From the NCBI GenBank assembly GCA_900547615.1, contig URHH01000012.1, forward strand, positions 1-38,989: a stretch of 38,989 nt of DNA, written 5' to 3'. Source of the stretch: an uncultured Blautia sp. (GTDB lineage Bacteria; Bacillota; Clostridia; Lachnospirales; Lachnospiraceae). The notes beneath the pieces were generated by a model. The model was not told where the DNA came from. It did no database searches and saw nothing but the letters and a program-made list of their open reading frames with translations. Below, in pieces: positions 1-7,937 of the stretch (the stretch's first letter is position 1; every line of letters starts with the position of its first letter). Both the position numbers and the translations under genes were made by a program.

Positions 1-173
1 CGGAAAGGAAACGCGGGCATCTCAAAGAAACTTTTCTGCCGACGGTTCTTCTCTCCGCCATATTCAATTGATTATTCATATGGGGATTTAGAGCCGAACG
101 GCCAAGAATAGTTCTCCCAGATATGTAATTTCATTGTAGCAAGAGCAATGCATACTGTCAATGGATTTTTTAT
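1..173. other. Left-edge sequence, no gene recognised
   Basis: I see no convincing coding region, RNA gene or hairpin terminator here. It lies downstream of the broken regulator remnant, which reads toward the left edge. Together with that remnant it makes up the 442-base stretch before the first intact gene. Confidence 0.4.
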
Positions 174-398
174 TTATTTGCTCCAAATTTCAAGCGTTTG
201 CAGTAATTTTTCTTTTGTTTTTGTATCTAATTTTAGAATAGTCTGATAAAGCTTTCTGTCAAGTGCTGTTTCGGAATATTCCGGTTCCAGATCTCCAAAG
301 AGGGAGTCTAAAGAACAGCCGACAAGGCGTGCATAATTATCAACATTTTGCGCGTTTTTCTTTCTTGTTTTTTTCCGGAATTGTGTTAATCTGATATT
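174..398 (-). pseudogene. Remnant of an XRE-family helix-turn-helix regulator
   Basis: On the minus strand the frame reads NIRLTQFRKKTRKK and then directly NVDNYARLVGCSLDSLFGD, followed by a charged tail ending in QTLEIWSK. The first piece resembles helix 1 of an XRE/Cro domain. The second resembles its last helix and the usual 'CSLDxLFGD' exit. The roughly 30-35 residues that normally hold the recognition helix are missing between them, and there is no start codon at the expected place. The open frame continues upstream only as unrelated antisense of the serine hydrolase gene. I infer a decayed gene with an internal deletion. An alternative is a very short active protein starting from a non-standard codon, which seems unlikely. 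Confidence 0.42.
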
Positions 399-410
399 AG
401 ATTCTATAAT
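381..410 (+). promoter_or_regulatory. Promoter for the serine hydrolase gene
   Basis: TTGTGT (381-386), an 18-nt spacer and a perfect TATAAT (405-410) lie 32 bases before the ATG. An AGGGG ribosome site follows. The promoter lies over the 5' end of the broken regulator remnant, so it may once have been controlled by that regulator. Confidence 0.5.
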
Positions 411-442
411 TAGAAAGATGAAACAGAAAAGGGGTAAACTAT

Positions 443-1624
443 ATGGAACTGGAAAGTATTTTAAAAGAAATCTTAAGGACTTCTGTAGAAAATTCTGAAG
501 TTGCGGGGGCAAATTTTCTTGTGTTAAAAGACGGAGAAGAGATGGTGTATGTTCAGGCTGGTATGGCTGACAGAGAAACTGGAAGAAAAATAGAGAGAGA
601 TACGATTTTCCGGCTGTATTCTCAGACAAAGCCGGTGACCTCCGCGGCTGCCATGATTTTAATGGAGAGGGGACTTCTTGATTTTTACGCGCCTGTATCA
701 GAGTTTCTCCCTTCGTTTGCGCAGATGTGTGTGGCGAAAACCGGTGAGAGGATTCCCTGTAAGAGACAGATTCTTGTAAACGATCTTTTGAATATGACTT
801 CCGGTCTTGTATACCCGGACGAAGAGACAGCAGCAGGACGGGCAGCAGATAAGGTATTTGGAGAGGCATGCAGTCGGCTTCACGGTGAAAGCCCAATGAC
901 AACGAGAGAACTGGCAGATAAGCTTGCTGCCTGCCCGCTTGCTTTTGAACCGGGGAGTTCCTGGACTTACGGCGCCTCCGCCGATGTTCTGGGAGCTGTG
1001 ATAGAAGTGGTTTCCGGGAAAAGGCTGTCGGAATTTATGAAAGAGGAAATTTTTGATCCGCTTGGAATGAAAGATACAGCGTTCTGGGTTTCGAAGGAGA
1101 AACAGGGGCGTCTCGCAAAGTCTTATGAGACAGTGGAAAAAGAAAACGGCGGGAAAGAACTGGTTTTATATACAGGCGATAACCTGGCGGTGCGAAATGA
1201 TATGGCAGTTTCCCCGGCGTATGAGGCAGGCGGCGCCGGGCTTGCGTCTACACTTGACGATTACAGCAGATTTGCCGCTATGCTTTTAAATGGCGGCTCG
1301 CTGGAGGGAGTTCAGATTTTGCAGCCGAAAACAGTAGAGTTTTTCAAGAACGGCGAGCTTCTTCCTGCACAGCAGGATTCTTTCCGGAACTGGGTTGGAC
1401 TGGAAGGGTACAGCTATGGGAATCTTATGAGAGTATGTAAAAATCCATCTCAGTCAGGCATGATGACGCGAAAGGGAGAGTATGGCTGGGACGGCTGGCT
1501 TGGAGCGTATTTTGCTAATTTCCCGGCAGAGAAGATGACGATTCTCATGGGAACCCAGAAGAGAAATGGGGGAACCTTTGGGCTTACGAGGAAGCTGAGG
1601 AATGTGATACTGAGCAGGGTGTAA
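443..1624 (+). CDS. Serine hydrolase, class C beta-lactamase/penicillin-binding-protein fold
   Basis: A 393-residue protein of the beta-lactamase family (Pfam PF00144 type), which includes esterases, D-amino-acid peptidases and class C beta-lactamases. The nucleophile motif SxxK is present as S60-Q-T-K63. The second-motif tyrosine is Y176 in WTYGAS, where true class C beta-lactamases have YxN; here it is Y-G-A, as in esterase-like members. There is no signal peptide or membrane segment, so it is probably cytoplasmic. The start is set by AGGGG 9-10 bases upstream of ATG. It is followed 14 bases later by the DUF1703 gene, possibly co-transcribed. The substrate cannot be told; a general esterase or peptidase is more likely than antibiotic resistance. 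Family assignment is secure. Confidence 0.88.
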   Translation: MELESILKEILRTSVENSEVAGANFLVLKDGEEMVYVQAGMADRETGRKIERDTIFRLYSQTKPVTSAAAMILMERGLLDFYAPVSEFLPSFAQMCVAKTGERIPCKRQILVNDLLNMTSGLVYPDEETAAGRAADKVFGEACSRLHGESPMTTRELADKLAACPLAFEPGSSWTYGASADVLGAVIEVVSGKRLSEFMKEEIFDPLGMKDTAFWVSKEKQGRLAKSYETVEKENGGKELVLYTGDNLAVRNDMAVSPAYEAGGAGLASTLDDYSRFAAMLLNGGSLEGVQILQPKTVEFFKNGELLPAQQDSFRNWVGLEGYSYGNLMRVCKNPSQSGMMTRKGEYGWDGWLGAYFANFPAEKMTILMGTQKRNGGTFGLTRKLRNVILSRV

Positions 1625-1638
1625 ATGGAGGTGGAAGG

Positions 1639-3354
1639 ATGAAAAAGCCATTGCCGGTAGGTGTTGATAATTTTGAGAGAATTATTACAGAAGATTATTA
1701 TTATGTAGATAAAACATTATTTATAAAAGAAATTCTGGATTTAAAGGGAACAGCGAATCTTTTCACGCGTCCCAGGAGATTTGGGAAAACGCTGAATTTA
1801 AGTATGCTGAGATATTTTTTTGAGGATACAGGCTGTGAAGAGAGAAATGCGGAAAACAGAGAATTGTTTCATGGACTCAAAATCATGTCTGCAGGGGAGA
1901 AATATACAGAACAGATGGGACAGTATCCTGTAATTGCACTTACCTTAAAGTCTGCGAAGCAAAGTACATTTGAGTCTGCTTATTATAAGCTGAAAGAGGA
2001 AATTGCAGAGGAGTTTAAACGCCATGAAAAGCAGATTTTGAAATCTTGGCTTTCGGAAGAGGATAGAGAAGCGTATAGAAACATTGTATCCGGCAGGGCA
2101 GGATATGATGATTATTCAGGAGCATTAAAGCTTTTAAGCAGGATACTTTATGAGATTTATGGAAAGGGGGTTATTATTTTAATAGACGAATATGATGTGC
2201 CGCTTGAAACTTCTTATTTTGCAGGATTTTATGATGAAATGGCAGGTTTTATTCGTTCGCTTTTGGAATCTGCTTTAAAAACAAATGATTATCTTCAGTT
2301 TGCAGTTATTACAGGCTGCCTTCGCGTGTCGAAAGAGAGTATTTTTACAGGTCTGAATCACCTGAACAGCATTACGATATTGGACAGGCAGTACAGTGAG
2401 CATTTTGGATTTACAGAAAAAGAAGTAAAAGATGCTATGAAATTTTATGGAGTGGAAGAGCGTTTTCCAGACATGAAGAGCTGGTATGACGGGTATCGAT
2501 TTGGAGATATAGAAGTTTACAATCCGTGGAGTGTCGTTAAGTTTTTGTATGACCTTGCAGCAGATAAAAAGGCATTTATGAAGCCTTACTGGGCAAATAC
2601 CAGTTCAAATGATATTGTGAAAAGTCTTGTTATGCGGTCAGAGAGAGAAACAAAAGAGCAGATAGAGGCGCTTTTGGACGGAGGAACGATAGAGATTCCT
2701 GTCCACGAAGAAATTACGTATGGTGATGTTTATGATAATGAAGAAAATCTTTGGAATTTTCTGTATTTCACAGGTTATCTCACAAAGGAAGAGGAGTACA
2801 TGAGAGAAAATACGATTTTTCTAAGACTTTGTATTCCCAATCAGGAAATAAAAATGATATATAAAACAACTGTTTTGAACTGGTTCCGGGAAAATGTAAA
2901 AAAGAAAAATTTTCATGAGTTGTATGAGGCAGTAGAATCAGGAAACGAAGAAAAAGTTCAGGAAATTTTAAGCGAACAGCTTATATCAACAATAAGTTTT
3001 TATGACAGTGCAGAAAATTTTTATCATGGCTTTCTTGCCGGGGTGTTAAGCCAGAGCAGTAAGTATCTGGTAAAGTCAAACAGGGAGACGGGAAACGGAA
3101 GATCAGATTTAGTTTTAAAGACGCCGTCTCTTCGAGGAAGAGCTTTTATAATTGGGATAAAAGTATCGGACGGTATCGACGACCTGGGACCTGACGCAGA
3201 AAGAGCAGTAAAACAGGTATATGACAGAGAATATATGGAAGAACTGCGTGGAGAAGGCTACAGGAAGATTGCGTGCTATGGAATTGCTTTTTACAGAAAA
3301 GACTGTGAAGTGCGGTATGGGGGAGAAGTAAGTAGAGACAAAGTTATATTATGA
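1639..3354 (+). CDS. AAA-ATPase-like / DUF1703 PD-(D/E)XK protein, nuclease site probably damaged
   Basis: A 571-residue protein of the 'predicted AAA-ATPase' family (PF09820 at the N-terminus, PD-(D/E)XK DUF1703/PF08011 at the C-terminus), very common in gut Clostridia and Bacteroides. The start KPLPVGVDNFERI is typical. The degenerate P-loop RPRRFGKT is at 44-51, with a Walker B-like ILIDEYD near residue 180. In the C-terminal nuclease domain the first acidic residue is D490 (NGRSDLVL), but the usual E-x-K reads G506-I-K508 (FIIGIK), where family members have E. One A-to-G change would explain it. The ATPase part looks intact. The cellular role of the family is unproven, with mobile-element-linked or defence roles suggested. 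It has GGAGGTGGAAGG before ATG and a hairpin terminator after it. Confidence 0.88.
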   Translation: MKKPLPVGVDNFERIITEDYYYVDKTLFIKEILDLKGTANLFTRPRRFGKTLNLSMLRYFFEDTGCEERNAENRELFHGLKIMSAGEKYTEQMGQYPVIALTLKSAKQSTFESAYYKLKEEIAEEFKRHEKQILKSWLSEEDREAYRNIVSGRAGYDDYSGALKLLSRILYEIYGKGVIILIDEYDVPLETSYFAGFYDEMAGFIRSLLESALKTNDYLQFAVITGCLRVSKESIFTGLNHLNSITILDRQYSEHFGFTEKEVKDAMKFYGVEERFPDMKSWYDGYRFGDIEVYNPWSVVKFLYDLAADKKAFMKPYWANTSSNDIVKSLVMRSERETKEQIEALLDGGTIEIPVHEEITYGDVYDNEENLWNFLYFTGYLTKEEEYMRENTIFLRLCIPNQEIKMIYKTTVLNWFRENVKKKNFHELYEAVESGNEEKVQEILSEQLISTISFYDSAENFYHGFLAGVLSQSSKYLVKSNRETGNGRSDLVLKTPSLRGRAFIIGIKVSDGIDDLGPDAERAVKQVYDREYMEELRGEGYRKIACYGIAFYRKDCEVRYGGEVSRDKVIL

Positions 3355-3369
3355 GATACAGAAAATGGG

Positions 3370-3399
3370 AGAGCCGACTGGAGAAATCCAGCCGGCTCT
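3370..3399. terminator. Bidirectional hairpin terminator between convergent genes
   Basis: AGAGCCG pairs with CGGCTCT. The stem continues through ACTGGA/TCCAG-C with one mismatch and a short GAAA-type loop. It sits between the DUF1703 stop (3354) and the stop of the minus-strand Rpn gene (3405). The T-tract on either side is short, so efficiency is uncertain. Confidence 0.6.
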
Positions 3400-3404
3400 T
3401 CTGA

Positions 3405-4247
3405 TTAATTCTTCGTAAGTTGTTCCTTTTCGATTTGTTTTACTTCTTCTACGGAAATATCGACTAAATCTGCAATCTCTTCGTAGGAAAACTGCTTTTT
3501 GGAAAGCATATTCAGGACGATTTTCCTGCGGCTATTTTCTACGCCTTCTTTGCGTCCTTCCTTACGTCCGTCTTCCATGAGCATTTCGCCAAGTCTGGTC
3601 ACTCTGATCGCCTCCTTAATTTCCTCCAGTTCTGTGCCGGTTAAAAATTTGTCTGCCAGGGTATAAAGCATGGCAGTTACTTTTCCTGATGTAGCAGTTT
3701 TGCACTGTTTTGCCATCAGAATTCCTTTTTTAATAGTATCTTTTTTACTGAGGCTTCCCGACATAAGCGGTGTTAGGGAAAGTTCCGCAAAGTCTTCTTC
3801 TGTGAAAGGCTGTTTTCTTTCCTGCTTTTCCTGCAGACGTTTAAAAACTTTATCCGCATCTTTATCTGCCAGATAGATTGGAATAACCTGATAAATATTT
3901 GCGCCGCAGTTCAGTCGGGTCTGAACATTTTTGATACCTCCGGAGTAAATTACATAAGTAATTACATTTTTGCCGGTATTGTGGGAATAAAGCGCCTCGT
4001 AAGCCCGGAATCTTCGAAGATCTGCAATGACTTTGTCATCTGTAGTCTGGAATTCAAAATGTACATAAAATCCTTCCGTAGTAAGAAAGGTAAAATCCAT
4101 ATACAGAGAATAGATTTTTAAATCTACCAGCTCTGTTGGAGAGGATTCCAGAAATTCGTAGTTGATTCCCAGGGTTTTTAAAATAGTGTCGCGAAAATAA
4201 TCAAAGCCCATTTTCATAAACGCATCTTCGTGTTTCGTATTTCCCAT
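3405..4247 (-). CDS. Rpn-family recombination-promoting nuclease / PD-(D/E)XK putative transposase
   Basis: A 280-residue protein of the Rpn/PD-(D/E)XK transposase-like family. The N-terminus (KHEDAFMKMGFDYFRD) is followed by the nuclease core, with an aspartate in YMDFTFL and the E-x-Q motif in FYVHFEFQT, the form usual in this family. The C-terminal part has a charged GRKEGRKEG linker and a short helix-turn-helix-like tail (FSYEEIADLVDISVEEV). Family members are DNA endonucleases that raise recombination, and some act in phage defence; the role here is inferred. No ribosome site lies just before the ATG. The nearest good one (AAGGAGG, minus strand, 4287-4293) is about 40 bases upstream. The gene converges on the DUF1703 gene. 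Confidence 0.85.
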   Translation of the reverse strand: MGNTKHEDAFMKMGFDYFRDTILKTLGINYEFLESSPTELVDLKIYSLYMDFTFLTTEGFYVHFEFQTTDDKVIADLRRFRAYEALYSHNTGKNVITYVIYSGGIKNVQTRLNCGANIYQVIPIYLADKDADKVFKRLQEKQERKQPFTEEDFAELSLTPLMSGSLSKKDTIKKGILMAKQCKTATSGKVTAMLYTLADKFLTGTELEEIKEAIRVTRLGEMLMEDGRKEGRKEGVENSRRKIVLNMLSKKQFSYEEIADLVDISVEEVKQIEKEQLTKN

Positions 4248-4301
4248 AAGATTTTGTAATTGTTCCGTGGAGCAACTACAGGTGGACCTCCTTATAAAAA
4301 G

Positions 4302-4330
4302 ATTGTAGCAGAACGGAAAGGGAAAGTAAA
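4302..4330 (-). promoter_or_regulatory. Promoter for the minus-strand Rpn gene
   Basis: On the minus strand TTTACT (4325-4330), a 17-nt spacer and TACAAT (4302-4307) precede the gene. Transcription would start near 4295, putting the AAGGAGG at the very 5' end of a roughly 48-base leader. Confidence 0.45.
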
Positions 4331-4389
4331 TTAAGAAAGAATATTTTTCCGTCCCTTAATACACAAATTCCATCTTTTATGTATCCTGT

Positions 4390-4425
4390 ATTTACAATTT
4401 AAAGTATAATGAGTATATTGTAAAT
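4390..4425 (+). promoter_or_regulatory. Two-component operon promoter flanked by a perfect dyad
   Basis: ATTTACAAT (4390-4398) and its exact reverse complement ATTGTAAAT (4417-4425) flank an 18-base middle that contains a perfect TATAAT -10 box (4405-4410). No good -35 box lies 17 bases upstream. This pattern suggests an operator for the response regulator or another dimeric factor. The inner arm overlaps the likely transcription start. The ribosome site AAAGGAAAGG and the ATG at 4450 follow. Confidence 0.55.
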
Positions 4426-4449
4426 CAGAGAAAGGAAAGGTTGTAAGAG

Positions 4450-5169
4450 ATGTACAAAATTGCAGTGTGTGACGATGAGGAGGCTGTTTCAGAGCAGGTG
4501 AAAAATCTGATTGCAGAATGGAATCCTGCTGTGGATGTGGTCTGTTTTTCATCAGGCGAGGCGCTTCTTGAAAATTATCAGTCTTACGAGGCGGTGTTTC
4601 TTGATATTGATATGGCGGGAATGAATGGCATTGAGACGGGAAAGGCGATCCGAAGGCTGGATAAGGATACAAAGATTGTATATCTGACTGCGTACAGAGA
4701 TTATGTTTCCGGGGCTTTTGGGGTTCATGCCTTTCAATATCTGCTGAAACCCGTAAATAAAAAAGCCATATGGAATGTGCTGGAGGAGATTTTCCGGTAT
4801 ATGAGATCTGCGGAGAAAAAAATAATCCTGGATTTTCACACAGTGGACGGAGCGCTCTGTCTTCCTGTGGAGTCCATATATTTTTTTGAATATGAAAACA
4901 GAAAAATCCGGATCGTGACAGATAAGGAGCAGTATTACATGGCGGATAAAATCGGAAACGTGGCAAAGCGGATGGCAGAGTTTGGATTTTCCATGCCGCA
5001 CCAGAGCTTTGTGGTCAATATGTTCCATGTAAAGAATGTAAAAAATCAGCAGATTTTTCTTGATAATGGAATGGAGATTCCCCTTTCTCAGAAAAAACAG
5101 AAAATATGGAAGCAGGAGCTGATGGGATATTTATCCCGGCGGATGGAAGGAAGAGGGGGAATGAAATGA
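4450..5169 (+). CDS. LytTR-family response regulator (AgrA-like)
   Basis: A 239-residue response regulator. The receiver domain is at about 1-120, with acidic pair D8-D9, phospho-acceptor D52 in VFLDIDM, and the conserved T/Y-K region (YLTAYRDY, LLKPV). The LytTR DNA-binding domain is at about 135-235 (SIYFFEYENRKIRI, PHQSFVVNMFHVK). It probably receives phosphate from the kinase encoded next, whose ATG overlaps this stop by 4 bases (ATGA), indicating translational coupling. LytTR regulators usually control quorum sensing, bacteriocins or cell-surface functions. The dyad around the operon promoter is a candidate autoregulatory site. Family is certain; the signal and targets are unknown. Confidence 0.93.
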   Translation: MYKIAVCDDEEAVSEQVKNLIAEWNPAVDVVCFSSGEALLENYQSYEAVFLDIDMAGMNGIETGKAIRRLDKDTKIVYLTAYRDYVSGAFGVHAFQYLLKPVNKKAIWNVLEEIFRYMRSAEKKIILDFHTVDGALCLPVESIYFFEYENRKIRIVTDKEQYYMADKIGNVAKRMAEFGFSMPHQSFVVNMFHVKNVKNQQIFLDNGMEIPLSQKKQKIWKQELMGYLSRRMEGRGGMK

Positions 5170-6443
5170 CAGCAGTAACCATTTTTCTGATGCTTCTTTC
5201 TCTGTTCTTTTATACCTTCTGTGCTGTGTGGTTTCTATGGGCAGGAGATTTTGAAGCAAAAGGTCCCAGATGGGTGAGGGTTCTTATCTGGGTGGCATAT
5301 GGCTTTTTAAACTGGTTTGTTCCGAATATGTGGCTGAATGATACGATTACCATAATCGTGGTGGGCGGTTATTATCTGGCTGTCGGCTGGTTCTTTTATC
5401 ACAGAAGCAGAAATTGGATGTTGTATCAGGTGTTCTTTTATATGGCAACGTATGCGGCACAGATTATAGCGATTTTTCTTGTGATGAGAATGACCCAGTG
5501 GATTGCAATGGATCAGATTGTGCTCAGTTATGCGTTTTTGATTATGAAAGCGCTTCTGATTATAGCTGTCACAGCAGGACTTCGGATTCTCGTACAGAAA
5601 CGGGGCGTTTCTGACAGAAAAAATCTGAAGGTAAAAGGTATGATGCTTGTTCCTCTTATCAGTTTTGCTCTGATCTATCTGTATCTCGCAGCAGGAGAGA
5701 TCTTTTTTCTAAGATACGGATATGAGTGGATTATTGTGTATTGCGTTCTCCTTCTTATTATAAATGCCTGGTGTATTTATGTGTGGTATGATGTGGCTGC
5801 GAACAGGGAGTTAAAGCATAAACTTGATCTGATGGAACAGCAGAGTGAACTGACTCACCAGTATTATGAGGATCTGGAGAAAAATTATAACCGCTCCAGA
5901 AAAATTATCCATGATATAAGAAATCATCTTCATGCGCTGGAACAGTCGGCAAAGATAGAGGATAATCAGTATTTTGAAGACGTACATGGAATGTTAAATT
6001 CTCTTGGATTAAAGTTTTATTCAGGGAATAAAATGCTGAATATTATTTTAAATGATAAGCTGAAAAAACTTTCTCCGGAACAGGTGGAGTGTAATCTTGG
6101 AGGCGTAAGCCTTGATTTTGTATCGGATATGGATATTACAACGATTTTTGCAAACCTTCTCGACAATGCTGTGGAGGAGAGGGAGAGAAATCTTGGTTTC
6201 TGGGTGAAGATACGGGGGGAGCAGATTCAGGATTTCACAGTGATCAAGATATGGAATCCTACCCTGGCGCAGTATGAGCCGGGACAGTCAGGGAAAACCG
6301 GGCATGAGGGTCTGGGGCTTTCCAATGTGCGTCATGCAGTGAGTCGTTATCACGGGGAACTGAAAATAGAATGCAAAGAAAATATTTTTTCTGTCACGCT
6401 GGTATTTCCGGGGCAGGGCAGAGAACAGGAGGAAGGATCATGA
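5166..6443 (+). CDS. Membrane sensor histidine kinase with GHKL ATPase (AgrC-like)
   Basis: A 425-residue kinase. The N-terminal half has about six hydrophobic segments (starting TAVTIFLMLLSLFFYTFC and continuing to about residue 215), a sensor type seen in AgrC-like peptide-sensing kinases. A short coiled linker leads to the phospho-histidine H249 in IIHDIRNHLHAL. The ATP-binding N box is NLLDNAVEE and the G box is GLGLSNVRHA. I place the start at ATG 5166 rather than an upstream in-frame ATG at 5106: it has the GGAAGAGGGGG ribosome site and makes the typical 4-base ATGA overlap with the regulator. The stop overlaps the next gene in the same way. No agrB or agrD gene is visible nearby, so the ligand is unknown. 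Confidence 0.92.
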   Translation: MTAVTIFLMLLSLFFYTFCAVWFLWAGDFEAKGPRWVRVLIWVAYGFLNWFVPNMWLNDTITIIVVGGYYLAVGWFFYHRSRNWMLYQVFFYMATYAAQIIAIFLVMRMTQWIAMDQIVLSYAFLIMKALLIIAVTAGLRILVQKRGVSDRKNLKVKGMMLVPLISFALIYLYLAAGEIFFLRYGYEWIIVYCVLLLIINAWCIYVWYDVAANRELKHKLDLMEQQSELTHQYYEDLEKNYNRSRKIIHDIRNHLHALEQSAKIEDNQYFEDVHGMLNSLGLKFYSGNKMLNIILNDKLKKLSPEQVECNLGGVSLDFVSDMDITTIFANLLDNAVEERERNLGFWVKIRGEQIQDFTVIKIWNPTLAQYEPGQSGKTGHEGLGLSNVRHAVSRYHGELKIECKENIFSVTLVFPGQGREQEEGS

Positions 6444-6856
6444 TGAAAAAAGCAGGGATTTTTACAGCAATGGCAGTTTTAGCAGCAGTTTTTACAGCCG
6501 GATGCGGACAGGCGAAGCTTCCGGAAGGATTTTCGGAGGAAGAGGTAAAGGCAGAGGCGGAAAAATCAATTGCGCTTTTTAATGAAAGGGATTATGAGGG
6601 AATCAGACAGATGGGCTCTGAGGAACTGAAAGCCGGTATTACGGAGGAGCAGTTTGCGACAGCCTGCGACCCGTATCTTGATAAGTGCGGTGAGTTTAAG
6701 GAAATTACAAAGACGGTTTTTGCAGGAGGGTACGATAAAAATTCAGATATTGACTATGCGACAGCTGTGATGGTAGGCGAGTATGAGGATGGAAAAATCC
6801 AGTTTACGGTAAGCTTTGATGAAGATATGGAGCTGATTCAGTTTCTTATTAAATAA
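6440..6856 (+). CDS. DUF3887-type lipoprotein
   Basis: A 138-residue secreted lipoprotein. The signal peptide MMKKAGIFTAMAVLAAVFTAGC ends in a lipobox (FTAGC), so the mature protein would be anchored to the outer face of the membrane. The mature part (residues 30-138) resembles DUF3887 domains, small alpha/beta folds found in Clostridia and often encoded next to membrane peptidases or two-component systems. The start is ATG 6440, overlapping the kinase stop by 4 bases and preceded by AGGAGGAAGG. The longer open frame upstream is antisense-free read-through of the kinase gene and has no ribosome site. No function is known; a ligand-trapping or immunity role alongside the CPBP protein is only a guess. 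Confidence 0.82.
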   Translation: MMKKAGIFTAMAVLAAVFTAGCGQAKLPEGFSEEEVKAEAEKSIALFNERDYEGIRQMGSEELKAGITEEQFATACDPYLDKCGEFKEITKTVFAGGYDKNSDIDYATAVMVGEYEDGKIQFTVSFDEDMELIQFLIK

Positions 6857-6893
6857 CATACGGAAGACAAGACTTTGAGGGAGGACTACAGAA

Positions 6894-7934
6894 ATGGAAA
6901 AAACAGAGAAAAAAAGACTTTTGATTTATATTTTGATCGCATACGGTGTGACATATGTGATGGGACTTCTTATGTGGTATGGAAATTCGAAGGGAATGGA
7001 CGTGAGCGCTTTTCCAAACGCGCAGATGATGTATCCGGCGGCAGGCGTTGCCCTTGGTTTTCTTCTTACAAGAAAGGGAGATAAGACGGTTCCCAAAGGA
7101 TTTTATATATTTTTTATTGTGATTACAGGAGTGATGGCAGCAGTTTCGATTCTTTCTGTCATTATGCCGGATGAGATCGTGGTAATTGGCGGAGCGGGAA
7201 TTTCTGTGTGGAATCTTGCCATTAATTATATTCTTGTGTTAGGAAGCATTGTATTCTGGATCCTTCTTCTGGCAGCAGGGAAGGAGAGAAGGAAGGCTTT
7301 CGGGCTGAATGGAAATATGTGGAAGAAATCCGTTCTCATGATCCTTCTTTTTGTGGCTCTGTTTTTGGGAAGAACGGCTCTGTCCTGTGCGCTTGCCGGC
7401 CAGATGGGGATTTTCACTCTTGTTTTGACAACTCCTTCCACATGGGTTATGATGGGATTAATACTTCTCAATTTCTTTTTCGCAGTTCCGGCATTTTTTG
7501 GCGAGGAATATGGCTGGCGATATTATCTGCAGCCGCTTCTCCAGAAAAAATTCGGGCTGAAAGGCGGTGTTTTGATTCTTGGCGTTGTGTGGGGACTCTG
7601 GCATCTTCCGGTTGATTTCTTTTATTACACATCGCCGGAGATGGGACTTCAGGCGGCTGTGGCACAGCAGATCACCTGTATTACCCTTGGAATCTTTTTT
7701 GCCTATATTTATATGAAGACAAGGAATATCTGGGTTCCTGTGATCGCGCATTTTTTGAATAACAACATGGCTGCCATACTGTCAGGAGGCGGTTCCGAAG
7801 CGCTTCAGAATCAGCAGATCACCTGGGGAAGCCTTGTTCCGGCGCTTCTTGTAAATGTGCTTTTCTTCGGTATTTTTATATTTGCAAAGCCTTTCCGCGG
7901 AGAAGAAGGAGAAGAAACAGTGAGCGGAGAGTGA
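6894..7934 (+). CDS. CPBP-family intramembrane metalloprotease
   Basis: A 346-residue polytopic membrane protein of the CPBP (CAAX protease and bacteriocin-processing/immunity) family. All three signature motifs are present: E204-E205-x3-R209 (GEEYGWR), H237 (WGLWHLPVD) and H286-x2-N289 (HFLNN), so it is probably catalytically active. About eight hydrophobic segments are visible. It lies in the operon of the LytTR two-component system and the DUF3887 lipoprotein. In such settings CPBP proteins process signalling peptides or give bacteriocin self-immunity; which applies here is not shown. The ribosome site GAGGGAGGA lies before ATG. The disrupted hydE gene starts 3 bases after the stop. Confidence 0.9.
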   Translation: MEKTEKKRLLIYILIAYGVTYVMGLLMWYGNSKGMDVSAFPNAQMMYPAAGVALGFLLTRKGDKTVPKGFYIFFIVITGVMAAVSILSVIMPDEIVVIGGAGISVWNLAINYILVLGSIVFWILLLAAGKERRKAFGLNGNMWKKSVLMILLFVALFLGRTALSCALAGQMGIFTLVLTTPSTWVMMGLILLNFFFAVPAFFGEEYGWRYYLQPLLQKKFGLKGGVLILGVVWGLWHLPVDFFYYTSPEMGLQAAVAQQITCITLGIFFAYIYMKTRNIWVPVIAHFLNNNMAAILSGGGSEALQNQQITWGSLVPALLVNVLFFGIFIFAKPFRGEEGEETVSGE

Positions 7935-7937
7935 AAA

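Noticed and set aside
1639..4247. DUF1703 and Rpn pair as a toxin-antitoxin unit
   Set aside because: They converge, each is full size with its own signals, and both families occur singly and in many copies in gut Clostridia.
5106..5165. Upstream in-frame start for the histidine kinase
   Set aside because: It lies inside the response regulator gene and has no ribosome site; ATG 5166 has a good one and a 4-base overlap.
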